This document shows positions 36,460 through 50,939 of a stretch of 64,000 nt of DNA, one piece after another. A program made the translations under genes and the position numbers. Source of the DNA: Chamaea fasciata (taxonomy: Eukaryota; Chordata; Aves; Passeriformes; Sylviidae); contig JARCOQ010000016.1 of NCBI GenBank assembly GCA_029207755.1, positions 16,699,307-16,763,306 of the forward strand, written 5' to 3'. Numbering within the stretch: the first letter of the stretch is position 1; every line of letters starts with the position of its first letter. The notes below the pieces were generated by a model, which did not search any database, had not been told where the DNA came from, and saw only the letters and a list, made by a program, of their open reading frames with translations.

Positions 36460-38332
36460 TGCTAATGATACAAGATTTTGCTTGACATCCAAAACTGCAG
36501 AATTGGCAGTAACAACAATTCAAAGCAACACACATTCTGATTTTTAAAAAGTTTGTGACATTGCAGGACTACTACTGTAGCAATCCACATCACTCACTAA
36601 TCTCCTTGGGGCTATATGGGCACTGCATAAGATCTTCTTCAGGCTAGCTGTGCTAGCCGTTCTGAGAGAAAGTGGCATTGTTTAGCAAGACCGCCTTTTT
36701 CCAGACCTTTTGTGACTTTTTTTTTTTTCTTTTTTCTTTTTTTTTTTTAAATTTCAGGCCATTTAAGCCCATAATTTAGCTAAATGCATCTTCCTTAGAG
36801 GGATCCTGCCTTTGGAAATGGAAGTGTGGGAGAAGAAAGCAGTCTATCCTTATGCAGAGGTGAAACAGGTGTTTCTCTTCCATGGCTCTGGGCAAGCCTG
36901 CACAGACCTAAGGGTAAGGGCCTAGCCCAGTGTTTATGGCTGACCTGGTACACCCCTGATGCCCGCTTTGACTGTGAGCATGATAGTCACAGTAACAGGA
37001 TGGAGTTTTGTCTTCTAATCCCAGGTGGGTAGAGCTCATCCTCAGGACCACGTAGGATGACCAACACATCCTTCATGACTCGTTCTCTGAGCTGGATGAG
37101 ATCTGTATGAAAGAGGCTGAAGATGCCGAGTGCAAAGAAATGGCAAGGTAAATCCCTGCTGCCGGCTGCGATGGGAGAGAAGTACCCATGCTGGCAATAC
37201 CCTCGGGCTCTGCCTTCTGCTCTCTGGAACACTTTCTGCAGCTGCTGATGGAAGCAGCCTTCTCCTCTTGCCAGCCCAGAGCTTTAGCAATGCAATTGGA
37301 GACCTGGAGCTGAAGAGGAGATGAATGACAGTATCAAGTGAAGGATCATGCCCTATGTGGCTACTCTCTCCTTGCACAGCCTCTGAACTGAGGAGCTGCA
37401 CCACAAATGAAAGGATGCTGCTGGACAATTGTGCCAACAGCATCAAAGACACTGAAGGTAACGCGGGAGCCACATCCCTCTGGGAGTGGCCGAGCTTGGT
37501 TTGTCGCATGGCCCTTCACTCCCAAATCAACCTTGCCCCGAAGATGCATCCTTTTTCACAAGTCCCATTGGATCTTTAAATTCTGTAGTCATCATCTCTC
37601 TAGTATTGCGAAGGCTGGCTCATTAAGTCAATTCCTAAGGCATCCAAGGAAACATTTGCTTACCACACTTCAGCCTATTAGTCGGCATTTTGTACAGTCC
37701 CTAACACTTGGTGGCCTACAGCTGCTAGTCTCGTTTCCTAAGTACTGCTTAGTTATACAAAGAATTCCATAGTCCTGCATTACCTGGGTTAGTTGGAACA
37801 GTTCAAGTTTTTGTCCTGCACCTATGGCTAAGCTTAACTAGCCAGAATAGCTAGGCATGCTCACACGAGCGACACCCAAGGTTTTCTGCCTCTCATGCTG
37901 GAGTGGCAGTCCTCACCTTCCCTTGGAGGCTTTCTCATAGCCCTCCTAACACTGGGGTTTCTGCTCTTTGTCTTGCACTGACACCTCATCCTTTTCTTGA
38001 CCCTCACCCTGCCTTAAGCCCATGTCCAGCATGAGCCTTGCCAGCCAAGGCTGTCTACCTTGCACCGGGTCTTAGCCATTTCAGTCTTCATCAATTCCCA
38101 AGACATTCAAAAAACAGGAGAATTGTATTGATGCATTTCTCATGGAAGGAGGAGATGACTCCAGTACAACTTATGAATAGGGGTGGAGACTCCCTAACAG
38201 AAAAACAATTTTACAACCTCTACTACTGACAGAACAGAAGTATGCATATGCAACAAACGGTCAAATGCACAAAAACTCCCCAACTTTCCAGATTTTCTTG
38301 GTACACTTTCCTGTCTCAAACTCAGCTCTATG

Positions 38333-38943
38333 TTATTGCTTCATAGTTGTTCCTAAAGCATTTCAATAGGGTTCTGTATATTCCTCCAGGAGAGGCTGCA
38401 GCACCTGCACCATGACCTCCCCATCTGGACCGCAGAGGCACAGGGCATACAAGATGCTGTTCTCTGCTCTCACTGCCAGCCACCGCTGGGACCCATAGAT
38501 TGCCTCCAGCCTCTGGCGCAGCCAGGGCAGCATAGGGTCAAGAACATGCTCTTCTTTTTGGAAAAGTTCTGCCCAGACCTTGGCAGCAGGCTACCCACAG
38601 CCTCTGCCCCTGCAGGCCCCTGCTCAGCTGGGGAAGGTGTCCCTTGCACAGGAAGCGCTCCTGGGCGCTGGCAGCTGTTTCCATCCAGGAGGCCAAGAGA
38701 TCTTTCTGCCTCTCTCTTGGTCTCTGGTGATTCTCCCTGGGGTGTGATGACACACTCGAGGTATTTTTGTTCCCGCAGAGAAAACCTGACAGACTCTATC
38801 AATCTTCTGCAGAGTGGGCACTCTGCTTTCTTCTCTGCCCAACGCAGCATGCAGCCCATGCAGAACTCATGGCCACAGGGTATGGCATAAGCAACACCCT
38901 CTTGCTCATCATGACAAATGGGGCAGCTGCACTCTGTCCCCAT
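38333..38943 (-). pseudogene. RING-finger gene, unit 5 copy: frameshifted
   Basis: RING ligands intact, Val52. The frame breaks after codon 125, with the short-frame stop at 38470 and the C-terminal module open in the other frame to 38333. The predicted short product is identical to that of unit 3. Confidence 0.65.
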
Positions 38944-39669
38944 GGCTCTGTCTGTTCTCCGTGGCAATTCAGGGAGTCCTGAGAAGCTGCTCCCCATCAC
39001 TGGCACTACCAAAGAATCTCACACACTGCAACAAAATGGAGAAACCTTGGTCTCTTCCTGTCCCAAGGAGCAGATGAAAAAATGCCCAAGCCCCTGGACA
39101 AGGATATCCTCCTGACTCCTCAAGCCCTAATGACCTTCTCACTACCACCCTGGGGAGACTCAGCCTTCAAGGTCTTACAGGCAAGCTTGACAGGCTGTGA
39201 CTTTCCTGAGAGCGTGGAAAGATGGTCTCGGGCAGCTGAAATCGTGTAGGGTTGAGACTCCTGTCTGTGAAAAACAGGTGTTGGGATTAAGTGGTTCAAC
39301 AATTTGGAGGTCCTGAATTTTTAATTAAATCTCTGGAGGCTGGATTTTTCCTTTCTTTCTATCTTTTTTAAGTTCACTCTTGAATCAGAAAATGTTATTC
39401 ATTGAATGCAGTTTTTATAAGGGGGAGGTTCTCTTCCAAAGTAAACGCTGTGGGCAAAAATTTAATATGGCCTTAGCAGGCACTGGCGCACGTCAGTTGG
39501 GTATGCTGGTCAAGCATCACCTCTGCAGGTGATCTCTAGGGAAGAGTAGATGCGTGGCTTTGCTCCCCGCTGATGACTCTTAGGGGCTCTAAGAACCTAT
39601 GCACCCTTGATGACCAGAGCTGCATAAGATATTGCAAGACACTTAAAGAGCAGAATTGCCTTAAACACC

Positions 39670-41444
39670 AATCACAGAACCACAGAATCGACTAGGTTGG
39701 AAAAAAACCATCTGAGACCATTGAGTCAAACCTATGACTCAACACCACCTTGTCAACCAGACCACAGCACTAAAAGCCATGTGCTATCTTTGCTTAAACA
39801 CCTCCAGGTGACTCCACCGCCTCCCTGGGAAGCCTATTCCAATGCCCAAAATCACCCTTTCTGTGAAGAATCTTCTTCTCAATGTCCAGTCCCAACTTCC
39901 TGTGGTACAGCTTAAGACTTTGTCGGCTTCTCTTGCTGCTTGCCTGGGAGAAGAGACTGACCCCCACTGGGCTATACCCTCCTTTCGGGGACTTATAGAG
40001 GTTGGTACGCTCACCCCTGAGCCTTCTCTTCTCCAAGCTAAGCAACCCCAGCTCCCTCAGCTGCTCCTCATAAGACATGTGTCCCCAGACCATTCACTAT
40101 CCTTGTTGCCCTCCTCTGGACCCATTTGAGCATCTCAACGTCCTTCTTAAACTGAGGAGCCCAGAACTGGACGCAGCACTCAAGGTGCGGCCTCACCAGT
40201 GCTGACTACGGGGGAAGAATGACCTCCCCGCTCCTGCTGGCCACACCATTCCTGATCCAGGCCAGGATGCCATTGGCCTTCTTGGCCACCAGAGCGCACC
40301 GCTGGCTCACGTTCAGCTGCTGTCTCCAGTACCCCCAGGTCCCTTTTCTGCCTGGGCACTGTCCAGCCACACCAACCCCAGCTTGTGGTGCTGCAGGGGC
40401 TTGCTGTGATTCAAAGGCACGACCTGGCACTTGGACTTGTGAAACCTCCCATTGTTGGATTCAGCACACCTATCCAGCCTGTCCAGGTCCCTCTGCAGAG
40501 TCCTCCTACCCTCTAACAGAGCAGTGCTTGCTCCCAGCTTGGTGTCATCTGCAAGGTGATCCCCTTGTCCGGATCATCAGTGAAGATATTTAAACAAGAC
40601 TGGTCCCAACACAGACCCCTGGGGGGCTGCACTAAGTGACTAGCCCCCGTCTGGATGCAGGACCATTCACCTCCAGTCTCTGGGCCTGGCCATCCAGCCA
40701 GTTCTGAACACGGCTCCTGCCCAAGCTGTGGGCTACCAGCTTTTCCAGGAGTGCGCTACGGGAGATGGGGTAAGAGGCTTTGCTGAAGGTCAGGTATACA
40801 ACATCCACAGCCTTCCCGTCATCCACCTGGCGGGTCAGCTGGTAACAAAGGGAGATCAGGTTGGTTAAAGCACAACCTGCCCCTCCTAAATCCCTGCTGG
40901 CTGGGTCTGATCCCTCAGCTGTCCTGTAGGTGCTGCGTTATCGCACTTAAGATGATCTCTTGTTTAACCTTACTGAGTACCAAGGTCAGGCTGACAGGCC
41001 TGTAGTTTCCCATGTGCTCCTTATGGCCCTTCTTATGGATGAGCATCACGTTGGCCAGCCCAGTCGTCTTGTTACCCAGGACTGATGGTAAATGATGGAA
41101 AGCGTCTTGGTGAGGTCTTCTGCCATCTCCTGCACCACCCTAGGATGAATCCTGTCTGGTCTCATCGACTTGTCAGCATCTAAGTGGCTCACATGGTCAC
41201 TAACTACTTTCTCCAGGATAACAGGAGAGGCTGTTCTGTTCCCTGCTCCCCATCTACGAGTTCAGGAGGCCAGTTGCCTTGAGGACAACCCGTCTTTTTG
41301 TTGAAAACTGAAGCAAAGAAGATGCTCGGGACCTCAGCCTTTTCCTCATCTTTGATAACTATATTCCCTCCCTTATGCAATAAAGATGAGAGGTTCTTGC
41401 CCCTCCAAGATGCATTAAGATTATTGAAAGGCTTTGCCCACTGT
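39670..41444 (-). mobile_element. CR1 LINE remnant, unit 5
   Basis: Same insertion, nearly the same as the unit 4 copy in this interval, including the extra C near 40083. Confidence 0.87.
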
Positions 41445-43318
41445 GACAAACTCTCCAAAGAAGCAACTGCTCATCGGCAGCAACTGAAGCTCCCCCTCCC
41501 TGAACATGCCTCTGTGAAACTTGGGCTGTCAGTTAACCCACCCGAGAGGAATGTGAGGTAGGATTGGATGCGCTCTCAGACTAGCGGGAGGAAAACAGAT
41601 ACTGGAGGAGCACTGATACTGGACAGAAAGAACCCACACTCAAAGCCAACAAAGCCACTCTGTTGAGAAGCAACTCTGAGTGGGTAACTGTAGCCAATGA
41701 GCATTGATTCCTTTGTTGGCTAAAATGCCTAAATAGCAAAAAGGTTTGAATGCCTGGGGGAACCACACCAGCAAGAAGACCAGGGTGAAGAAAAGATGCA
41801 AGAGGATGCTTTCTGGATCCAAGTGCGGTGATAGCTTTCTACTTCAACTGTCTCACTCTTTCTCTCCCTCTGGCCCTCCTCTCTTTCCTATTTCTATCTC
41901 TCTACCTCATGCTTACTGTTAAAGAAAATCCATGCTATTGACTTCGGCACATGCCTCTTACCTTCAGGTAGAGGCATGTGCCAATAATCGGATCATAAAA
42001 GACGTGCTGGTACAACAGACTGCTGCTGTGAGGGGGTGAGATGTGCAATTGATCCTTGGCCCAGGGATTGGCACTGGAGAAGGCAGATGCAGCTCTTCCC
42101 TTCCCTGGAGTGTTTGTGCATTGGTCTTACACGCCACTCCTATGTGGAAGGGAGCAACAGAGGTTCGTTAATGTTCACGGATGGAAAAGAATGGCAAAAA
42201 GCAAAAGGGTCCAAAAAAACCTCACCGCTTTTTATTAACAAACTACACACTCAGCATGGCAATTGGTATATGTTTTGCCACTACCTTCTAATAATAAGAC
42301 AGAAGACTAAAAGAAAAGAGGGAAGAAGAAGGGAAAGAGGAATCAGGTAGGAGAGGAAAGAAGATTAAAGTCCTGGGTCCAGCACCGATCCAGCCAACAG
42401 GTGTCCAGGGTCCTGAGAGAATGCCACCCGGCCTCTGTGGTGGTACATTTTTCTAGGTAAGTTTTCCCCATTCTGGGATTAGGCTCCTCACTCTTCGTAC
42501 AAATGAGTTGGCATGTGCAGCCTAGTATTCTAGACTTTTCTGGAAATGGGCTGGGGGGCTTTGGGTTTGTTTTCTTTTTTTTTTGTGGTCTTGATTCTCC
42601 ATCTATTGGTCTTGCTTGCTCCTTGACCCCACTCCTGCACTTAAGCTGTTCTTTATGTTGTGTGGTCACTACAGACTGGAACAGGAACTTCAGCTCCAGA
42701 ATGGGGCTGGCCTACGTTCAATACAGCTCCCCTTTCCAGGCACATGCTGTTATAACTCGTTTGCTTGATGGCTGTTGGTGTTCAGGGCACAGCAGTGCAT
42801 GAACTCTTTACTGCTTAGGTTTCTACATGGGCCAAAAAACCCAGTTGCCATCTGATGGGGACAAAAACCATCCTTAGGGCACAGAGCAGAATGAAGGGCT
42901 TCACATTTTTGATGACAGGGCAACATCTGCACCCTTCTTTTCTTTTCTCTTGTTTTCCTAGTGTTGTGTTTCTTGAACTTGTTTTTGCAAACTTAAGGTG
43001 CCAGATGCTACTCTTCCGCTGTAGACGTACCAATAGCTGTGGGGAAGGCATTGATCTGTACGGAAGGGAGTGTGAAGCCAAATTCTTCCTAGATGAGTAT
43101 GAAGGGATCCCTGACTGCTTCAGGACTGCTTGGGCAAAATCAAGCCAGCGGGATTTTAGAGAATTTGGATGCAAATTTGTCGCAGAGCAGAAAATACAGA
43201 TCTCCTTTTGAGTTTGCTTCCAATTTAATTCCGTTTAATGCAATTCAAATTAATAGAACTCAGAAGGAAAGGGTTGTGGTCTACTATAGCCTGAACTGCA
43301 GCTGGTCCATTTTGCCGT

Positions 43319-45578
43319 TCAAACAATTTTTCCCTTTAGGTACAGCAAGATCTCCTTCAGCAGATTAAAGAATTGGAGCAGCTTTGCCCGAGGAACTGGA
43401 CAGGGTTGAGTTGGTCTTGGAGGTAGTGTCTGCAGGGGGGTTGAGGTGTAGGCTGGTGCTGGCGTAATTCCTGGTACTGGCCTTCTTCCCACTGTAGTCC
43501 GGATCCAGTCGTAGTAGTACTGAGTGGAGCTGGAGACTGCAGGCCGTTTAGGTCTAGCACAGCCTACTCCCCAGCTGGTCACACCAATTTGCCAGAAGAA
43601 GCCGGCATGCTTATCTTGGCAGACAAGAGGCCCCCCGCTGTCACCCTGGAGCAGAGCAGAGAGGATTAAGGTGCCTCTGTGTGCCCCTGTCAGCAGTCGG
43701 AGTTGGTTGCTTTACTCTCTTCAGCCCCTGCCAGAAGAACTGGACTCCTGGCTGAGCAAGGCCCTGCTCAAGTGCTGGAACCTGTAGAACCTCAGCACCC
43801 TTGGGAGCAGGTTGGGGGCCTGTCAGGTGAGGCTCTCTGTCTCCCCTGTGCTTGGATGCTTCAGGGTTAGCATCTGGACCCCACAGAGCAAAGACCCACG
43901 GATGGGAAAGGGGGCAGAAGCTTCAGCGGCAGTGCAGAGCTGGGGCTGGGAGAGCAACTGGTCAGGGAAAGCACGCGCTGGGCTGTGCTTGGGTGCTGGG
44001 ATGAGGCTGCCTACACTGCTGGGGGCTGGGGGACTCGGCATGCTCCTACCTGGCAGGTGCCAACGCCGCCCTGGCCAGCACACACGTGGAAGTCATAGAT
44101 GTACCCATGCAGCCACTCACTACTGTTGCAGAGCTGGTTAGGGACCACTTGCACCTTGGCCTGCTGCAGGATATCTCTACCTGAAGCTGTGAGCAGAGAA
44201 AGGAATGAGCTCCCAGCAGCTCTTTGCCCGTGTGTTGAAGTTTTTCCCTAGAGGCTTGCTGGCCTCTAGAGAGGTGTTGGGAGTGCTGTGTCGCTGCTGT
44301 GTGGCATTGGGCAGCAGGCCAGGCCAGAGGCATATGTCCCACGGCCTAACTCTGCTGTCAGGAAGGCCCAGCCGTCTCTCCCTGGTGGGCCAAGCTTGCC
44401 CTCAGGGTCCAGATCCTTTATGGGAACTCACTCACATTTCACGATTCTGTCACCCCAGCCAGCAACGTAACAGTTTTTCAGCTCCGACACTTTCACTGCA
44501 GGACCAGGCAGGCAGGCGGTCTGAATGGTGGAGCTGCACTGGACTGGCCGATCCAGTTCCAGCAAGGCGATGTCGTTATACTCAAGGTCAGGGATGTATT
44601 TTTCATGAATAATCAGCCGCTTAATCCGGCGCACTTCCACACCAGGGCCCGACTGGCCCAACGAGGTGGCCCCAAGAACGATGGCCCACTCGCTGATGGG
44701 ACTGGAAGGCAGATGGAGAGAGGGGTGAGGGCGAGTAGAATCACGTGCTGTAACACCCCAGCCCTTCCTGCCTTCTGCTTCCTGAGGCAGAGAGGAAAAC
44801 AGCACTCCACAGAGTGAAAGTAGGCTTGAGCTATATTGAGCTGCAGGCTGCTAGGAAGCGGTGGCATGAACCCAGTCGTCTCCCTGAGCAGTCTCTCAGC
44901 TGGGCCCTGCAATGTCCTGGCACTAGGCACATGCAAGGAAATGGGATGGGAATAGCATGCACTGGTGGTGTGGGGATATCCCTGTGCCCAGGTCCGACTT
45001 ACTTTGTGATGTTGACAAAGCAGTGGGCAGCTGAGAGCAGCCACTTTGCGCTGATGAGGGTCCCTCCACAGATATGCACCGATACCGGTGGTTTCCAGAT
45101 GCAGCGGATACTGGCGATCCCAGCCCAGGCCCCAGACCCTGGCATGACATCTGTGCCACCCACAACGCGTGATGAGCTGAAGGTAGTACCCATGGGCCGC
45201 AGCCCACAAGTCTGTCTGGAAGCAGAAAGTCGTTAGTGTCCCATGAGAAGGCCTGCTGCTGTGCTGAAGGTCAGCCAGCTTCCCTCCTCACAAGGCTCTG
45301 GTTGCAAAGCCAGCAGGGAGCTGCCTGGGATGTCCACATGTTTGCCCATTTCTGCTTTAGCCCCTTAGACAACTGGTGCCAGCAGCCTGGCCAGTGGTGA
45401 TAAACGGAGACTCCCACCTACTTTGGGAACTGCTGTGGCCACAGGTGGCAAGCGGGCACCCACAGGGAAGCCCCTAAGCCTTTGCCCGGGCCCCCAAAGA
45501 GCCTGAGGCTACTTACCCACAGGCGCCATGTGCAGGCCCGCACAGAGCCAGTAGGATGAGGATGCACAACAAAATCAT
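43319..45578 (-). CDS. Acrosin-like serine protease, unit 5 copy
   Basis: Exons: 45517-45578, 45003-45215, 44436-44701, 44050-44186, 43319-43645. The frame is intact. Codon 66 (Ser) has a silent T-to-G change shared only with unit 6, although the two units differ in the CR1 segment. Confidence 0.93.
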
Positions 45579-45773
45579 TGCCGTCACAGCTGCAAGTCAG
45601 TTGCAAGGAGAGAGAGCTTGACACCTCCAGGGCAGCTGCCAACGTAATGCCAACAGAATTTGCTTTGCCGCAGTGCCCTCGGCCCTAGGCCTGATGTCAC
45701 AGAGGGACTGGTTCCATGTTCCAGACATGGTGCTGGCCGCTGCAGGCAGGGGGGAAGGGCAATTTAGAGGCCT

Positions 45774-45952
45774 AAAACCACAGAAAGGTCTGGATTGGAA
45801 GGTACCTTAAGGACTGACTAGTTTCAAACCCCAACCATGCACACAGAGGCCTTCCACTACACCAGGTTGCTCAGAGTCCCATCCAAGCTGGCCTCAAATG
45901 GTAAAAGGAATGGGGCATCCACAGCTTCTCTGGGAAACATGTGCCACTCTTG
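45774..45952 (-). mobile_element. CR1 3'-end fragment, unit 5
   Basis: Same fragment as in unit 1. Confidence 0.84.
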
Positions 45953-47828
45953 TGCTAATGATACAAGATTTTGCTTGACATCCAAAACTACAGAATTGGC
46001 AGTAACAACAATTCAAAGCAACACACATTCTGATTTTTAAAAAGTTTGTGACATTGCAGGACTACTACTGTAGCAATCCACATCACTCACTAATCTCCTT
46101 GGGGCTATATGGGCACTGCATAAGATCTTCTTCAGGCTAGCTGTGCTAGCCGTTCTGAGAGAAAGTGGCATTGTTTAGCAAGACCGCCTTTTTCCAGACC
46201 TTTTGTGACTTTTTTTTTTTTTTCTTTTTTCTTTTTTTTTTTTAAAATTTCAGGCCATTTAAGCCCATAATTTAGCTAAATGCATCTTCCTTAGAGGGAT
46301 CCTGCCTTTGGAAATGGAAGTGTGGGAGAAGAAAGCAGTCTATCCTTATGCAGAGGTGAAACAGGTGTTTCTCTTCCATGGCTCTGGGCAAGCCTGCACA
46401 GACCTAAGGGTAAGGGCCTAGCCCAGTGTTTATGGCTGACCTGGTACACCCCTGATGCCCGCTTTGACTGTGAGCATGATAGTCACAGTAACAGGATGGA
46501 GTTTTGTCTTCTAATCCCAGGTGGGTAGAGCTCATCCTCAGGACCACGTAGGATGACCAACACATCCTTCATGACTCGTTCTCTGAGCTGGATGAGATCT
46601 GTATGAAAGAGGCTGAAGATGCCGAGTGCAAAGAAATGGCAAGGTAAATCCCTGCTGCCGGCTGCGATGGGAGAGAAGTACCCATGCTGGCAATACCCTC
46701 GGGCTCTGCCTTCTGCTCTCTGGAACACTTTCTGCAGCTGCTGATGGAAGCAGCCTTCTCCTCTTGCCAGCCCAGAGCTTTAGCAATGCAATTGGAGACC
46801 TGGAGCTGAAGAGGAGATGAATGACAGTATCAAGTGAAGGATCATGCCCTATGTGGCTACTCTCTCCTTGCACAGCCTCTGAACTGAGGAGCTGCACCAC
46901 AAATGAAAGGATGCTGCTGGACAATTGTGCCAACAGCATCAAAGACACTGAAGGTAACGCGGGAGCCACATCCCTCTGGGAGTGGCCGAGCTTGGTTTGT
47001 CGCATGGCCCTTCACTCCCAAATCAACCTTGCCCCGAAGATGCATCCTTTTTCACAAGTCCCATTGGATCTTTAAATTCTGTAGTCATCATCTCTCTAGT
47101 ATTGCGAAGGCTGGCTCATTAAGTCAATTCCTAAGGCATCCAAGGAAACATTTGCTTACCACACTTCAGCCTATTAGTCGGCATTTTGTACAGTCCCTAA
47201 CACTTGGTGGCCTACAGCTGCTAGTCTCGTTTCCTAAGTACTGCTTAGTTATACAAAGAATTCCATAGTCCTGCATTACCTGGGTTAGTTGGAACAGTTC
47301 AAGTTTTCGTCCTGCACCTATGGCTAAGCTTAACTAGCCAGAATAGCTAGGCATGCTCACACGAGCGACACCCAAGGTTTTCTGCCTCTCATGCTGGAGT
47401 GGCAGTCCTCACCTTCCCTTGGAGGCTTTCTCATAGCCCTCCTAACACTGGGGTTTCTGCTCTTTGTCTTGCACTGACACCTCATCCTTTTCTTGACCCT
47501 CACCCTGCCTTAAGCCCATGTCCAGCATGAGCCTTGCCAGCCAAGGCTGTCTACCTTGCACCGGGTCTTAGCCATTTCAGTCTTCATCAATTCCCAAGAC
47601 ATTCAAAAAACAGGAGAATTGTATTGATGCATTTCTCATGGAAGGAGGAGATGACTCCAGTACAACTTATGAATAGGGGTGGAGACTCCCTAACAGAAAA
47701 ACAATTTTACAACCTCTACTACTGACAGAACAGAAGTATGCATATGCAACAAACGGTCAAATGCACAAAAACTCCCCAACTTTCCAGATTTTCTTGGTAC
47801 ACTTTCCTGTCTCAAACTCAGCTCTATG

Positions 47829-48439
47829 TTATTGCTTCATAGTTGTTCCTAAAGCATTTCAATAGGGTTCTGTATATTCCTCCAGGAGAGGCTGCAGCAC
47901 CTGCACCATGACCTCCCCATCTGGACCGCAGAGGCACAGGGCATACAAGATGCTGTTCTCTGCTCTCACTGCCAGCCACCGCTGGGACCCATAGATTGCC
48001 TCCAGCCTCTGGCGCAGCCAGGGCAGCATAGGGTCAAGAACATGCTCTTCTTTTTGGAAAAGTTCTGCCCAGACCTTGGCAGCAGGCTACCCACAGCCTC
48101 TGCCCCTGCAGGCCCCTGCTCAGCTGGGGAAGGTGTCCCTTGCACAGGAAGCGCTCCTGGGCGCTGGCAGCTGTTTCCATCCAGGAGGCCAAGAGATCTT
48201 TCTGCCTCTCTCTTGGTCTCTGGTGATTCTCCCTGGGGTGTGATGACACACTCGAGGTATTTTTGTTCCCGCAGAGAAAACCTGACAGACTCTATCAATC
48301 TTCTGCAGAGTGGGCACTCTGCTTTCTTCTCTGCCCAACGCAGCATGCAGCCCATGCAGAACTCATGGCCACAGGGTATGGCATAAGCAACACCCTCTTG
48401 CTCATCATGACAAATGGGGCAGCTGCACTCTGTCCCCAT
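47829..48439 (-). pseudogene. RING-finger gene, unit 6 copy: frameshifted
   Basis: RING ligands intact, Val52. It has the shared frame break, with the short-frame stop at 47966 and the long-frame stop at 47829. Its predicted short product matches units 3 and 5. Confidence 0.65.
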
Positions 48440-49164
48440 GGCTCTGTCTGTTCTCCGTGGCAATTCAGGGAGTCCTGAGAAGCTGCTCCCCATCACTGGC
48501 ACTACCAAAGAATCTCACACACTGCAACAAAATGGAGAAACCTTGGTCTCTTCCTGTCCCAAGGAGCAGATGAAAAAATGCCCAAGCCCCTGGACAAGGA
48601 TATCCTCCTGACTCCTCAAGCCCTAATGACCTTCTCACTACCACCCTGGGGAGACTCAGCCTTCAAGGTCTTACAGGCAAGCTTGACAGGCTGTGACTTT
48701 CCTGAGAGCGTGGAAAGATGGTCTCGGGCAGCTGAAATCGTGTAGGGTTGAGACTCCTGTCTGTGAAAAACAGGTGTTGGGATTAAGTGGTTCAACAATT
48801 TGGAGGTCCTGAATTTTTAATTAAATCTCTGGAGGCTGGATTTTTCCTTTCTTTCTATCTTTTTTAAGTTCACTCTTGAATCAGAAAATGTTATTCATTG
48901 AATGCAGTTTTTATAAGGGGGAGGTTCTCTTCCAAAGTAAACGCTGTGGGCAAAAATTTAATATGGCCTTAGCAGGCACTGGCGCACGTCAGTTGGGTAT
49001 GCTGGTCAAGCATCACCTCTGCAGGTGATCTCTAGGGAAGAGTAGATGCGTGGCTTTGCTCCCCGCTGATGACTCTTAGGGGCTCTAAGAACCTATGCAC
49101 CCTTGATGACCAGAGCTGCATAAGATATTGCAAGACACTTAAAGAGCAGAATTGCCTTAAACAC

Positions 49165-50939
49165 CAATCACAGAACCACAGAATCGACTAGGTTGGAAAA
49201 AAACCATCTGAGACCATTGAGTCAAACCTATGACTCAACACCACCTTGTCAACCAGACCACAGCACTAAAAGCCATGTGCTATCTTTGCTTAAACACCTC
49301 CAGGTGACTCCACCGCCTCCCTGGGAAGCCTATTCCAATGCCCAAAATCACCCTTTCTGTGAAGAATCTTCTTCTCAATGTCCAGTCCCAACTTCCTGTG
49401 GTACAGCTTAAGACTTTGTCGGCTTCTCTTGCTGCTTGCCTGGGAGAAGAGACTGACCCCCACTGGGCTATACCCTCCTTTCGGGGACTTATAGAGGTTG
49501 GTACGCTCACCCCTGAGCCTTCTCTTCTCCAAGCTAAGCAACCCCAGCTCCCTCAGCTGCTCCTCATAAGACACGTGTCCCAGCCCATTCACTATCCTTG
49601 TTGCCCTCCTCTGGACCCATTTGAGCATCTCAACGTCCTTCCTAAACTGAGGAGCCCAGAACTGGACGCAGCACTCAAGGTGCGGCCTCACCAGTGCTGA
49701 CTACAGGGGAAGAATGACCTCCCTGCTCCTGCTGGCTACACCATTCCTGATCCAGGCCAGGATGCCATTGGCCTTCTTGGCCACCAGAGCGCACTGCTGG
49801 CTCACGTTCAGCTGCTGTCTCCAGTACCCCCAGGTCCCTTTTCTGCCTGGGCACTGTCCAGCCACATCAACCCCAGCTTGTGGTGCTGCAGGGGCTTGCT
49901 GTGATTCAAAGGCACGACCTGGCACTTGGACTTGTGAAACCTCCCATTGTTGGATTCAGCACACCTATCCAGCCTGTCCAGGTCCCTCTGCAGAGTCCTC
50001 CTACCCTCTAACAGAGCAGTGCTTGCTCCCAGCTTGGTGTCATCTGCAAGGTGATCCCCTTGTCCGGATCATCAGTGAAGATATTTAAACGAGACTGGTC
50101 CCAACACAGACCCCTGGGGGGCTGCACTAAGTGACTAGCCCCCATCTGGATGCAGGACCATTCACCTCCAGTCTCTGGGCCTGGCCATCCAGCCAGTTCT
50201 GAACACGGCTCCTGCCCAAGCTGTGGGCTACCAGCTTTTCCAGGAGTGCGCTACGGGAGATGGGGTAAGAGGCTTTGCTGAAGGCCAGGTATACAACATC
50301 CACAGCCTTCCCGTCATCCACCTGGCGGGTCAGCTGGTAACAAAGGGAGATCAGGTTGGTTAAAGCACAACCTGCCCCTCCTAAATCCCTGCTGGCTGGG
50401 TCTGATCCCTCAGCTGTCCTGTAGGTGCTGCGTTATCGCACTTAAGATGATCTCTTGTTTAACCTTACTGAGTACCAAGGTCAGGCTGACAGGCCTGTAG
50501 TTTCCCATGTGCTCCTTATGGCCCTTCTTATGGATGAGCATCACGTTGGCCAGCCCAGTCGTCTTGTTACCCAGGACTGATGGTAAATGATGGAAAGCGT
50601 CTTGGTGAGGTCTTCTGCCATCTCCTGCACCACCCTAGGATGAATCCTGTCTGGTCTCATCGACTTGTCAGCATCTAAGTGGCTCACATGGTCACTAACT
50701 ACTTTCTCCTGGATAACAGGAGAGGCTGTTCTGTTCCCTGCTCCCCATCTACGAGTTCAGGAGGCCAGTTGCCTTGAGGACAACCCGTCTTTTTGTTGAA
50801 AACTGAAGCAAAGAAGATGCTCGGGACCTCGGCCTTTTCCTCATCTTTGATAACTATATTCCCTCCCTTATGCAATAAAGATGAGAGGTTCTTGCCCCTC
50901 CAAGATGCATTAAGATTATTGAAAGGCTTTGCCCACTGT
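49165..50939 (-). mobile_element. CR1 LINE remnant, unit 6
   Basis: Same insertion. It shares ggctacaccattcc and gccacatcaacc with unit 7 and the cagcccattc allele with units 3 and 7. Confidence 0.87.

Larger units (their letters stand above)
28461..37953. repeat. Tandem array unit 4 (9,493 bp)
   Basis: Fourth unit. Within the CR1 segment it shares several private variants with unit 5, for example gacatgtgtcc near 30583 and cttcttaaac near 30650, so these two look like the closest pair there. In the RING gene, however, it shares Ala52 with unit 1 and not with unit 5. Confidence 0.97.
37954..47449. repeat. Tandem array unit 5 (9,496 bp)
   Basis: Fifth and longest unit. Part of the extra length comes from a longer T-rich tract near 46210. 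It resembles unit 4 across the CR1 segment but shares a synonymous change in acrosin-like exon 2 with unit 6, which shows mosaic ancestry. Confidence 0.97.
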